The translations under genes and the position numbers were made by a program. DNA of 7,533 nucleotides from Bacteroidales bacterium. GTDB taxonomy: Bacteria; Bacteroidota; Bacteroidia; Bacteroidales; JAOZVK01. Below the pieces are notes generated by a model. That model made no database searches. It was not told the DNA's origin and saw only the letters and a program-made list of their open reading frames with translations. The DNA lies in NCBI GenBank assembly GCA_029938185.1, contig JAOZVK010000280.1:1-7533 (forward strand). The letters are read 5' to 3'. This document shows positions 1-7,197 of the stretch, in pieces; within the stretch, counting starts at the first letter, position 1, and every line of letters begins with the position of its first letter.

Positions 1-52
1 TGAATTCAAAAATTTCTTCTTTTGATTTTGTTTTTAAAACTTCTACTGTCAT
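1..52 (-). CDS. 5' end of an unidentified gene downstream of the Type IIG enzyme (partial)
   Basis: On the minus strand an ATG at 52-50 opens a frame that stays open to the window edge and gives 17 residues, MTVEVLKTKSKEEIFEF. It starts only 14 bases after the stop of the restriction-modification gene and on the same strand, so co-transcription is likely. No Shine-Dalgarno sequence is visible, as for the other genes here. The fragment is too short to name a family. It could be a small accessory protein of the restriction cassette or an unrelated gene. It could also be a chance open frame, because 17 codons is weak evidence in sequence this AT-rich. Confidence 0.45.
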   Translation of the reverse strand, partial: MTVEVLKTKSKEEIFEF

Positions 53-66
53 AATATGTTCATATT

Positions 67-3000
67 TTAATTAATTGTTACTATTTTCTGTTGTTTTACT
101 TCGTTTTCAATTATTCTAATTTCTTCGTCTGTTAGTTTGTAAAGTTTGTAAACCATTTTATCAATTTCGTTATCTGTCCGGTTTATTTGGCTTTGCAATT
201 CGTTTATTTTTTGTTTTGATGTATAAAAGTATTCTCTCCATTCGTTGTTTTCTGCTCCGAGATTTATTTTCACTTTTTTCTTACGAAGTTCTTTTTTAAA
301 TATTTCGTATTCAATATTTTGAAAATTTTGTAATTTTATGCTCAATTTTTCAATGCTTTTTTCTTCTTTCAGGGTTTTTAAAAAATTGTCCTTTTCAATT
401 TGCAAATCTTTGTTTAATGAAAGTATAAAATCTACTTTCTCAATAAAAGGGTATTGGTCTCTTTCTGAAATTTCTTTTATTGGCAATAGTTTTAAATTTT
501 TTATAGGTATTTTAGGAAATAACTTTTTTGAGGATTTAAATTTCGTGTTTAAAACAAATGAAAGTAATTTAGAATTTAACAATAAATTAATTACTTTAAG
601 GTCTATATTACTTTTATTTCTGATATTATAAACATCACAAACATTATAAAATTTATTGTCATCGTAATGAGAAATAATTTTATTTCCTATTCTTCGCAGT
701 AATATTTTAGGGTCTTCGTAAATTTCTTTGGTTTTATAAATAGATGAATTATTGTCATTAAATTTTACAAATTTATTTTCAAACGCAAGATTGTATCTTG
801 TTATATTACCACCGCATATTAAAGGTTTATAGTTATCATCTACTTTATTGTCAAAAACATTTGAACTTGAAAATCCAAATTCAACTCCACGAGAAAAAGT
901 AACAAATTCATCTAAGTTAGTGCTTTGTTTATATGTTTTTTCTGCTACATTGTATTGTTCTTGTGTTATGTAAAAATTAAACAGTTTGTCATCAAAATTG
1001 TTAAAAAAATCTATTTTAAATTTTTCTTTTTTATCAACAGAAAAGCCACATAAAACAGTATCATTTTTAATTTTGTTTTTCCCGAGTATCAATATAGCTG
1101 TATCGGCGGCAACACCTTTAAAAACGTTTGACCCTAAATCAATCAGCTCTATTACATTCAATTTATCAATAAAAAATTGTCTTACTTTTTTGTAGTGAAC
1201 GTTTGTAAAAATTGAGCTTGGCACAATAAAACTTAAAAACCCAGTTTCTTTTAAAAGATGATTACTTAATTCAAAAAATATAGCAAAAGTCTCGGAAGAA
1301 TATCCTGTATGATTATATTGCTCGGATAAAAATTTCTTAGTTTTATTACTAAGTTTTGCTCCATAGGGTGGATTACCTACAATTATATCAAATCCTCCGT
1401 TGTCTATAATTTTCTTAAATTCATTATTCCACTCAAATGCTTTTTTCTTTGCAATTTTTTGGTCATTTATTAATGAATTTCCGCACTTAATATTATCACT
1501 CAAATTTGAGAGTGCTCTGCCTTTTTGTGCGGTGCGTAACCAAAGAGAAAGTTTTGCAATTTCTACACTTTCTTCGTTTATATCAACTCCGTAAAGATTG
1601 TTTTCAAGTATTGATTTATCAGTATCGAACAAACCTATTGCATCTCCTGTTAAATCGGAAATTAAGTCATCAATTAACTTGTGTTCTGCCATTAAAAATT
1701 GCAATGCTTGGTTTAAAAACGCACCACTGCCACATGCAGGGTCAAGTATTTTCAGTGATTTTAACCATTTTTTGTAATTGTCTAATTTTTCGTAAAGTTG
1801 TTTTCCTTTTTTATTTAATCCTTTTTTTGTTTTAAAAGTTGTATCAAATTCAATTTCGTAAATGTTCATTTCTTTGCGTTTTTCTGTGCAAAGCGTGCCT
1901 ATGGTATTTTCTATAATATATTGTGTAATGTATTTGGGGGTATAGAAAACGCCGTCTTTTTTTCGTTTTGATGTCTTGGGTTTTGAAATGCTATCTTTTT
2001 CGGATAGATTTTGTTCCATTTCTTCAATATCGTTCAAAGAATGCTCAAAAATATGTCCCAAAATATTAACGTCCACGTCTGTATTAAAATCATAAGCCGA
2101 TAGTTTTAAGCTGTCAGCTTTTAATACTTTGTCTTCAATTTTTAGATTGTCGAGAAGTTTATCAGGGGCAAAAAGTCCGCCGTTGTATGCAGGAATATCA
2201 TCAGTCGGAATTTGTCCTTTCCTGCCGATATTCATATAGCCAAAATATTGTAAATAAATTTCGTATAGAGGTTTATAGGCATCAAGTTTTTTAAGTTGTT
2301 CGTATCTGTCAATTATTCGTGAAATTGAATTTGCCGGTAAAAATCCGCAATCTTCGGCAAAAAATATAAAAAGTAATCTGTCTAATAATTTTTGTGATTT
2401 TTTAAAAAGTGTTAATTTGTCAATTTCAGTATTTTTCTCAACAAGATTTTCAAATATTTTGGTTTTGAAATTTGAATAATCTTTATAAAGTTGTTCGGAT
2501 ACGTTTTGTTCGTGAAATCGTGTTTCATCTTTTAGTTTTTGGGGTGTGTCTGTAAAAATACTGTCTTTTCGTAAAATCAAATATAATAATTCAAAATCTG
2601 ATTTTTGTAGATTAAATAAATCAAACTCTTCATATTCGTTAGCATAATCTACATAAAATCGTAGTTTTTGAAAGTTTGAAGTTATCACATATTTACAGCC
2701 GGGCTGATGATTTTTATAGTTAAATGCTTGTTGTGTAATACTTGTTAAATCTTTTGTTTTTGTTGATTTTAACTCAATTACTGCAACTGCTTTCTCCTCT
2801 TTTATTATTGCACCGTCTGCTTTTTTACCGTCAGTTTGGTTTTTAAATTCTCTTACGAGGTTGAAATTATCATCAGGTTTTAGTGTATAGCCCAAAATTT
2901 CCACGAATAAATCTCTCAAAAACCCGTCTTGATATTCTTCTTCTTTGAGTTTTAGTATATTACTTATTTTTTTAGGACTGAAAATTTCTTTAAATTTATC

Positions 3001-3075
3001 GTAGGCGGTATTTAACCAAACTGTATTTAGTCCACGTAAATGTTTTTTTATTACTGATTTTTGAAATATCGGCAT
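67..3075 (-). CDS. Type IIG restriction-modification enzyme, Eco57I-like (nuclease + N6-adenine methyltransferase + specificity domain)
   Basis: A 1002-residue single-chain enzyme expected to cut unmodified DNA and to methylate adenine at the same recognition site using S-adenosylmethionine. Residues 50-110 carry a PD-(D/E)XK nuclease signature, with D87 (KKADG) followed by E101-L-K103. After a helical linker come methyltransferase motifs: GVFYTP at 375-380, the AdoMet-binding LDPACGSG at 444-451, YGVDIN at 495-500 and catalytic NPPY at 568-571. About 700-900 is probably the target-recognition region, followed by a Lys/Glu-rich helical tail. The length is normal for the family. I chose the ATG at 3075. 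The open frame continues upstream to an ATG at 3237, but those 54 extra residues only translate the hairpin element and leader. A promoter-like sequence ends 14 bases before the chosen start. All motifs are intact, so the enzyme is probably active. A BREX PglX-type methylase is less likely because the nuclease motif is present. Confidence 0.93.
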   Translation of the reverse strand: MPIFQKSVIKKHLRGLNTVWLNTAYDKFKEIFSPKKISNILKLKEEEYQDGFLRDLFVEILGYTLKPDDNFNLVREFKNQTDGKKADGAIIKEEKAVAVIELKSTKTKDLTSITQQAFNYKNHQPGCKYVITSNFQKLRFYVDYANEYEEFDLFNLQKSDFELLYLILRKDSIFTDTPQKLKDETRFHEQNVSEQLYKDYSNFKTKIFENLVEKNTEIDKLTLFKKSQKLLDRLLFIFFAEDCGFLPANSISRIIDRYEQLKKLDAYKPLYEIYLQYFGYMNIGRKGQIPTDDIPAYNGGLFAPDKLLDNLKIEDKVLKADSLKLSAYDFNTDVDVNILGHIFEHSLNDIEEMEQNLSEKDSISKPKTSKRKKDGVFYTPKYITQYIIENTIGTLCTEKRKEMNIYEIEFDTTFKTKKGLNKKGKQLYEKLDNYKKWLKSLKILDPACGSGAFLNQALQFLMAEHKLIDDLISDLTGDAIGLFDTDKSILENNLYGVDINEESVEIAKLSLWLRTAQKGRALSNLSDNIKCGNSLINDQKIAKKKAFEWNNEFKKIIDNGGFDIIVGNPPYGAKLSNKTKKFLSEQYNHTGYSSETFAIFFELSNHLLKETGFLSFIVPSSIFTNVHYKKVRQFFIDKLNVIELIDLGSNVFKGVAADTAILILGKNKIKNDTVLCGFSVDKKEKFKIDFFNNFDDKLFNFYITQEQYNVAEKTYKQSTNLDEFVTFSRGVEFGFSSSNVFDNKVDDNYKPLICGGNITRYNLAFENKFVKFNDNNSSIYKTKEIYEDPKILLRRIGNKIISHYDDNKFYNVCDVYNIRNKSNIDLKVINLLLNSKLLSFVLNTKFKSSKKLFPKIPIKNLKLLPIKEISERDQYPFIEKVDFILSLNKDLQIEKDNFLKTLKEEKSIEKLSIKLQNFQNIEYEIFKKELRKKKVKINLGAENNEWREYFYTSKQKINELQSQINRTDNEIDKMVYKLYKLTDEEIRIIENEVKQQKIVTIN

Positions 3076-3089
3076 TTTTGTTTTTTTTG

Positions 3090-3120
3090 TAAAGATAAAA
3101 ATTTTTAATTTTATCTCAAA
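3090..3120 (-). promoter_or_regulatory. Bacteroidota-type promoter for the Type IIG gene
   Basis: On the minus strand TTTG (3120-3117), a 19-base spacer and TATCTTTA (3097-3090) fit the Bacteroidota -33/-7 pattern TTTG/TAnnTTTG, with one mismatch at the last base. The ATG follows 14 bases later. The promoter lies inside the module boundary at 3169, so this module would carry its own promoter. Chance matches are common in AT-rich DNA. Confidence 0.45.
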
Positions 3121-3160
3121 ATAGTTTTCATTTCTGTTGTTTATAGCGATGTTTACAGTT

Positions 3161-3271
3161 GCACACAACGAAAATGGGCTGGTGGCGGTGATTTTGTGGT
3201 GTTTTTTTTGAGTGCAAAGCACGAAAAAAAACGCCACAAAACCACTGACACCCAGCCCAATGATATGCCTA
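3161..3271 (-). repeat. attC-like recombination element 1, between the Type IIG module and the middle module
   Basis: A long imperfect hairpin (3175-3259) is flanked by two short boxes. In gene orientation it begins TAGGCATATC (3271-3262), which closes the middle module, and ends with GTTGTGTGC (3169-3161), which opens the Type IIG module. The stem starts with eight perfect pairs, then has one bulged base (c3251). It continues with two G·T pairs, one A·C and one G·A mismatch, and runs through an 8-bp T/A tract to a small GTGC-aaa-GCAC tip. The total of 111 bp is within the usual attC range. Outer boxes, stem, and a bulge on the arm next to the first box together resemble an integron attC site. 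A transcription terminator or unrelated intergenic repeat is the alternative, but neither explains the box pairing across the module. Confidence 0.6.
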
Positions 3272-3814
3272 CTGTTCTAATTTTGTGATGAAATATTTCA
3301 TAGAGTTATTTTTATTTATTCCTGTCTCAATATCAAACTCCTTTATTATTTCTATCAGAAAATCTGTTTTGTTTTGAAATTTCCTTGGGATTAAATCAAT
3401 AAATTGCTCTTTATCAATTAATTCTGTTTCTTTGAGTTCTCTTATTTTAAACTTCTTCAAATTAGAGGACGTTATACCAGCAAGATACCAACTTTCAATT
3501 TCTTCTTTTACTATACGTATTTTATCCGGTTCTAAAATATTTCCAAATTTCTCTACTTCTTTATTTTTTCTTTTGGTTACACAAAAAGAAGTATCTACTC
3601 TTGCATCAAAATCACAAACAAATAAATATTCAGAAGAGTTTTGTTTACTAAAAGCTTTGATATAGTCTTTCACAATTTTCTTTGTTAAACCTGCGTATTT
3701 AATAATTTTTACAAAATTATATTTATCAAGAGCTAATGGTTTAAATACATTATCAAAAAAACGTTCATCATCAGGACCTTCTACGAAGATATACAATTGT
3801 TTAAATTCTTTCAT
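3269..3814 (-). CDS. Small TOPRIM-like protein, partner of the AAA_21-type ATPase
   Basis: A 181-residue protein with the acidic layout of a TOPRIM fold. YIFVEGPDDERFF (8-20) supplies the first Glu (E12), and LFVCDFDAR (64-72) supplies the DxD pair D68/D70. A later EIESWYLA stretch (105-112) resembles the acidic/aromatic 'E-x-W-x-LA' motif of DUF4276-like proteins; that family assignment is tentative. TOPRIM domains of OLD-family nucleases bind metal and cleave DNA or RNA, and nuclease or toxin activity here is inferred. The gene starts 3 bases after the ATPase stop, so the two should be made together, probably with translational coupling. Its TAG stop (3271-3269) is formed by the first bases of the adjacent attC-like box, so the gene fills its module completely. 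There is no signal peptide or membrane segment. Confidence 0.75.
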   Translation of the reverse strand: MKEFKQLYIFVEGPDDERFFDNVFKPLALDKYNFVKIIKYAGLTKKIVKDYIKAFSKQNSSEYLFVCDFDARVDTSFCVTKRKNKEVEKFGNILEPDKIRIVKEEIESWYLAGITSSNLKKFKIRELKETELIDKEQFIDLIPRKFQNKTDFLIEIIKEFDIETGINKNNSMKYFITKLEQ

Positions 3815-3817
3815 AAA

Positions 3818-5131
3818 TTAGATTTCTAAAAGGTTTTGAATAAATAATTGGTCAATTCCTAATTCACTATTTAAGAAAGATTTTACTATTTCTTTTTCAC
3901 TTGGTCTTGATATTAAAGCGAAGCCTTCGTCGTCTCTTGTAATTAAAAGTAAATCATCTATTTTCGAATGTTTTAATATTTCAGGGTTATGTGTCGTTAT
4001 AATTACTTGCTTCTTTTCAGATGCTTCATAAAAAAGTTGCATCAATTTAGCAATTAATGATGGATGAACCCCTTGCTCAGGTTCTTCAAAAACAGTTAAG
4101 CTTTTATTTTCAAAAAATAAAGCTGTAATTATTGATGCTATTGATACTGTTCCATCTGATAATAAAGAGCTTGGAATGTAAGTGTTTGGGTTAAATTTTT
4201 CTTTAACTTTAAAAAGTAAAGATTTATTATATGATTTTTCAATATCCAACTCTTTGATAAAAGGTAATATATCAGTTAAATAATTAGAAAAACGTCTGGT
4301 TTGCTCCACATCATCTAAAATATTTTTTATAACAATAGCAAGGTTTTCTCCATTCTCTTCTAATTCTGCTTTTGCTGTTATTGATGCTGGTTTTTTTGAA
4401 TTTTTCAAATCAAAATCATAAATTCCTATTTCATCTAAATTAAATATTGGTAATGGGAATTGCTCTAAAATTGTTTTTTGTGGCTGTTCATTTGCTTTTA
4501 AAAATTCAATAGGCATTGGAAAAATAGTTATATCACTGACATTTATATTATAAAATTTTCCATTTTCAAGTTTTAATTTTAGTTTTTTGTTTTTTGATAA
4601 TGGCTGAGTTATTATTTTACCCTTTTTATTAATCAAGGAAAATCCATAATCGCCGATAAAATGTGTGCGATTAATAAATTCTTCTTTGTTAATTGAATTT
4701 AGTTTGCCTTTTGATTGATTTAGTTCCCTAAGTTCAATTGAAAATGCTAATGTCTCATTCACAATATCAAATTTATTATTTCCAATTGATGCTATTTCAA
4801 TTGAATAATTTATTGATTTAAAATGAGAAAGTATAAATGAATTTTTTGAAGGTTTATCTATTATAGAAACTCTTCCTGAATAAAATTCAATAGAAATTTC
4901 TGTATTGAATTTATTTTCTAATTTGATATTTTGTAAATATTCAAGCCCACCTTGTAGAGATATTGCATTTTCTATTCCATATTTCTGAATATCTCGAAGA
5001 AATTTAATTGACTGGATAAAATTTGATTTGCCAGACGCATTTGCTCCTACTAAAATATTCATTTTATTTATATCAATATCTAATTCTTTAAAACTTTTGA
5101 AGTTTTTTAATTTTATATTATTGATTTGCAT
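3818..5131 (-). CDS. AAA_21-type (OLD/ABC-like) ATPase
   Basis: A 437-residue cytoplasmic ATPase of the SMC/ABC-like OLD group. It opens with the typical IxNFKSFKELDI strand-turn. Walker A is GANASGKSN (29-37), an ABC signature-like LLSDGT lies at 323-328, Walker B is LTVFEEPE (345-352) and the switch histidine is H381 in TTHNPEIL. GENLA near 261-265 is also typical of AAA_21 proteins. All nucleotide-binding residues are present. The chain ends about 55 residues after the switch histidine, so unlike a full OLD protein it has no fused TOPRIM domain. A separate TOPRIM-like gene follows immediately, suggesting a split OLD-like system in which the ATPase senses or scaffolds and the partner acts. 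The start at 5131 gives the expected N-terminus, and the leader back to the module boundary is 100 bases. The invader signal and the target are unknown. Confidence 0.9.
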   Translation of the reverse strand: MQINNIKLKNFKSFKELDIDINKMNILVGANASGKSNFIQSIKFLRDIQKYGIENAISLQGGLEYLQNIKLENKFNTEISIEFYSGRVSIIDKPSKNSFILSHFKSINYSIEIASIGNNKFDIVNETLAFSIELRELNQSKGKLNSINKEEFINRTHFIGDYGFSLINKKGKIITQPLSKNKKLKLKLENGKFYNINVSDITIFPMPIEFLKANEQPQKTILEQFPLPIFNLDEIGIYDFDLKNSKKPASITAKAELEENGENLAIVIKNILDDVEQTRRFSNYLTDILPFIKELDIEKSYNKSLLFKVKEKFNPNTYIPSSLLSDGTVSIASIITALFFENKSLTVFEEPEQGVHPSLIAKLMQLFYEASEKKQVIITTHNPEILKHSKIDDLLLITRDDEGFALISRPSEKEIVKSFLNSELGIDQLFIQNLLEI

Positions 5132-5182
5132 ATTGTTGATTTTTAACTTATTAGTCGTTTTTTGTTATTTTATTTTAATGGT

Positions 5183-5212
5183 CAAATTTAATTCTTTTTA
5201 TGAAATATGAAA
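5183..5212 (-). promoter_or_regulatory. Possible promoter for the AAA_21 ATPase/TOPRIM operon
   Basis: On the minus strand TAAATTTG (5190-5183) matches the Bacteroidota -7 consensus TAnnTTTG exactly. TTTC (5212-5209) lies 18 bases upstream and is a 3-of-4 match to the -33 TTTG. The start codon is about 50 bases downstream, and the whole element lies within the module. Moderate support only, given the AT-rich background. Confidence 0.4.
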
Positions 5213-5221
5213 ATTTTAAAT

Positions 5222-5319
5222 TAGGCATATCGGGTATGTGTTTGAGTAGTTTTATTTTGGCTTGTGTTGCGCCTGCGGCAAGCCGAAATAAAATTACTTC
5301 AAACACAATGATATGGCTA
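5222..5319 (-). repeat. attC-like recombination element 2, between the middle and right modules
   Basis: In gene orientation it opens with TAGCCATATC (5319-5310) and ends with GATATGCCTA (5231-5222), around a hairpin at 5237-5307. The stem has eight perfect basal pairs, then a single unpaired T (5298/5299). Another ~19 pairs follow, including two G·T pairs (5249/5294 and 5258/5285), with a ~14-base GC-rich apical loop. The basal helix length and bulge position match element 1, although the stem sequences are unrelated. Shared architecture without shared sequence is characteristic of attC sites. Confidence 0.6.
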
Positions 5320-5330
5320 TTCTTATTTAT

Positions 5331-6053
5331 TTATTTATCCGAACTTTTAAATTGTATGAGAAATTTTTTCAGTCCGTCAAGAACTTCGTGAGATAAATTA
5401 AAAATATCACTTTTGGTTTGCATCACATACTCAAATGCTTTCATACTACACTTCCTTTCCGCCTGTGTCCTTTCTTTTTTAGGACAAGTATCAAATCTGA
5501 TATAATTATCAATCCAAAATTTGTCAAAATCCTTATCTGAAATTTCAATTTCTTTTGTTTCTAAACAATCACGCCAACTATTTAAGCAATCAGCATAATT
5601 CGCATCCTTAATTGCAATTTTTCGTAAAACTGTTTCTAAATCGCCAGTTTCATCAATATTTGTAAAATAACAAAACAGTTCAACTGTTTCATCATCAATC
5701 TGAACAGCAACAGGTTGATTGACATCATTAATTTCTTCAAATGTATTTTCTCCGAACGCTTGTTTAATTGCGGTATTAATAAGTATCAATCTGTTATCAA
5801 GGCTATTTTTATCTATATCTAAAAGAATTCCGATTTTTTTTATTACTTTTTTTGGAATGTCCGTTTTAACGTCTTTTAATTTACGTATTAAGTTTGTAGG
5901 CTTTTGGGGATTTGGGTCAACACTGTTTAAAAACAAAAAATTATCGACATCTATTAAAATTTTCTCAACATTTGTATTTTCAATATTCAGAACTTCAATT
6001 AGAGCCTGAACAAATATTTTGTCATTTTTACTTTCAACTATTAATATATTCAT
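5331..6053 (-). CDS. DUF3226-like TOPRIM protein, partner of the upstream ATPase
   Basis: A 240-residue protein beginning MNILIVESKNDKIFVQAL, the usual opening of DUF3226/TOPRIM proteins with the first acidic residue at E7. The second acidic cluster is ILLDID (76-81) with D79 and D81. A GDLETVL stretch (137-143) probably gives another acidic residue (E140). These form the metal site expected for a TOPRIM nuclease fold. The start lies one base after the ATPase stop, so the pair should be translationally coupled. The 3' end runs through a TTAT tandem stretch, and the TAA stop lies 11 bases before the attC-like box. The pairing suggests an ATPase-controlled effector nuclease like other split OLD systems, but the substrate is not known. 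It is clearly different in length and sequence from the other TOPRIM-like protein at 3269-3814. Confidence 0.78.
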   Translation of the reverse strand: MNILIVESKNDKIFVQALIEVLNIENTNVEKILIDVDNFLFLNSVDPNPQKPTNLIRKLKDVKTDIPKKVIKKIGILLDIDKNSLDNRLILINTAIKQAFGENTFEEINDVNQPVAVQIDDETVELFCYFTNIDETGDLETVLRKIAIKDANYADCLNSWRDCLETKEIEISDKDFDKFWIDNYIRFDTCPKKERTQAERKCSMKAFEYVMQTKSDIFNLSHEVLDGLKKFLIQFKSSDK

Positions 6054-6054
6054 T

Positions 6055-7143
6055 TTAGTCTCCTCTGAAATTTTTACTATTTAATATTTTATATTGAAGT
6101 GTCTCAATATCAATGATATTTGCAGAAATTTTTTCTGATTTATAATTTTTAAAAAACTCTATGTAATTTGATTTTTCTTCAAGATTATTTTGAATAGCAA
6201 ATTCAACAAAGGCTTCTGTCATTTCTTTACTATGTGTTGTTGCAAAAACTTGAACATTATATTTGTCTGCAAGAGTAAACAATAATTTCCAAATATCTTT
6301 CTGTTTTGAAGTATGTAAACCATTTTCAATTTCATCAATTAAAACAACACCATTTTTTGTGCTTAAAATAGCCAAAACATACTCTAATAATCTTACAATA
6401 CCGTCTCCCATGTAATATATTGGGATTTTTCTCCCAATGCCTATATCTACATGAACTATACTTTCCTGTTCACTAATTGCAAGAGGTGTGATTGATTTTA
6501 TTCTGTTATCAATTATTTTTAATGCCTCTAATACTTCTTCTTCAAGACCTTCTCTATAAATTTCGCTAAATCTTAAAGCATCTTGTGCTGCACTTCTGAC
6601 AGAAGGTGAAACAAAAATTGCTGGCTTAATCTTATTTTGCAGGATATTAATTTTCATTGAAATATTATTATTCACAAAATAAAGAAAAGTATCTTGCTTT
6701 ATCTCTTTATCAATAACACTTTTAACATGCAGAGAATATTCCGAAATATTTTCCTGTTGTAAATTTCTATTATCAAATTTCGATATTTTCTCAGGGTCAA
6801 TTGCAGAAATGGCATCACGTTCGATGCTTATTGTTACATTATGTTTTACACTATCTTTGTAATCAAATTGAAATTCAATAGGTTTTTCAATATTATAATT
6901 TTTGAAGACTGGCGACCATATTTCATGTGGTGTATTATTTTTTAATGAAATTGGTATTCCTCTCCATGATAAAGGTTTTAATATAACTTGGGGGTTTATT
7001 CTGTCGTAAAATGTAAAAATAGCTTCAAGAAAAGATGTTTTTCCAATATTATTCTCACCTCCTATTAAGTTAATATTTGATAATTCATTTATTTTTAAAT
7101 CATCAAATCCTTTGTAGTTTTTAATTCTTAATTTTTTAATCAT
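6055..7143 (-). CDS. AAA_15/OLD-like ATPase
   Basis: A 362-residue SMC/ABC-like ATPase. The N-terminus MIKKLRIKNYKGFDDLKI is typical of OLD and AAA_15 proteins. Walker A is GGENNIGKTS (28-37), the signature-like YMGDGIVR is at 244-251, Walker B is VVLIDEIENGLH (266-277) and the switch histidine is H304 in ATTHSKE. The chain ends without a TOPRIM domain; that function is supplied by the next gene, one base away. This matches the two-gene design of PARIS (AAA_15 ATPase AriA with TOPRIM protein AriB), but the partner looks like DUF3226 rather than DUF4435, so I do not assign it to PARIS. Only 38 bases separate the ATG from the module boundary, so there is little room for an internal promoter. 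Confidence 0.9.
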   Translation of the reverse strand: MIKKLRIKNYKGFDDLKINELSNINLIGGENNIGKTSFLEAIFTFYDRINPQVILKPLSWRGIPISLKNNTPHEIWSPVFKNYNIEKPIEFQFDYKDSVKHNVTISIERDAISAIDPEKISKFDNRNLQQENISEYSLHVKSVIDKEIKQDTFLYFVNNNISMKINILQNKIKPAIFVSPSVRSAAQDALRFSEIYREGLEEEVLEALKIIDNRIKSITPLAISEQESIVHVDIGIGRKIPIYYMGDGIVRLLEYVLAILSTKNGVVLIDEIENGLHTSKQKDIWKLLFTLADKYNVQVFATTHSKEMTEAFVEFAIQNNLEEKSNYIEFFKNYKSEKISANIIDIETLQYKILNSKNFRGD

Positions 7144-7165
7144 TTTATATTAATTTTGGTTATAT

Positions 7166-7197
7166 TTAAGTTAGCCATATCGGTAACTTATTGCAAA
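7166..7197 (-). promoter_or_regulatory. Possible promoter straddling the module boundary
   Basis: On the minus strand TTTG (7197-7194) lies in the hairpin element of the upstream module. TAACTTAA (7173-7166), a weak match to TAnnTTTG, lies in the start of this module, with a spacing of 20 bases. The ATG follows 22 bases downstream. If real, the promoter is created by the junction between two modules. The -7 match is poor (two of six fixed positions differ). Confidence 0.22.

Noticed and set aside
338..1835. Several plus-strand open frames of 64-109 codons inside the Type IIG gene
   Set aside because: They lie wholly opposite a strongly supported gene, are rich in Phe/Leu/Ser as expected from antisense of AT-rich coding sequence, and show no domain.
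3076..3237. 54-residue N-terminal extension of the Type IIG protein starting at 3237
   Set aside because: It translates the hairpin arm, the box and an AT-rich leader, and would place the start inside the recombination element. The usual family N-terminus and a promoter-like sequence support the ATG at 3075.
3175..3259. Element 1 as a simple rho-independent terminator
   Set aside because: The T-tract is inside the stem rather than after it, the minus-strand RNA would have more mismatches than the plus strand, and a terminator does not explain the paired boxes.
5319..5337. TTAT tandem stretch at the 3' end of the DUF3226-like gene
   Set aside because: Only a few 4-base units in very AT-rich DNA, partly coding; not evidence of a functional repeat.
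5028..5391. Two plus-strand open frames of about 60 codons across the leader and element 2
   Set aside because: They run through the ATPase N-terminus, the hairpin and the end of the TOPRIM gene. Their apparent hydrophobic segments come from T-rich DNA.
6055..7143. Septu (PtuA) or Gabija (GajA) assignment for the ATPase genes
   Set aside because: There is no HNH partner as in Septu. There is no fused TOPRIM domain and no UvrD-like helicase as in Gabija.
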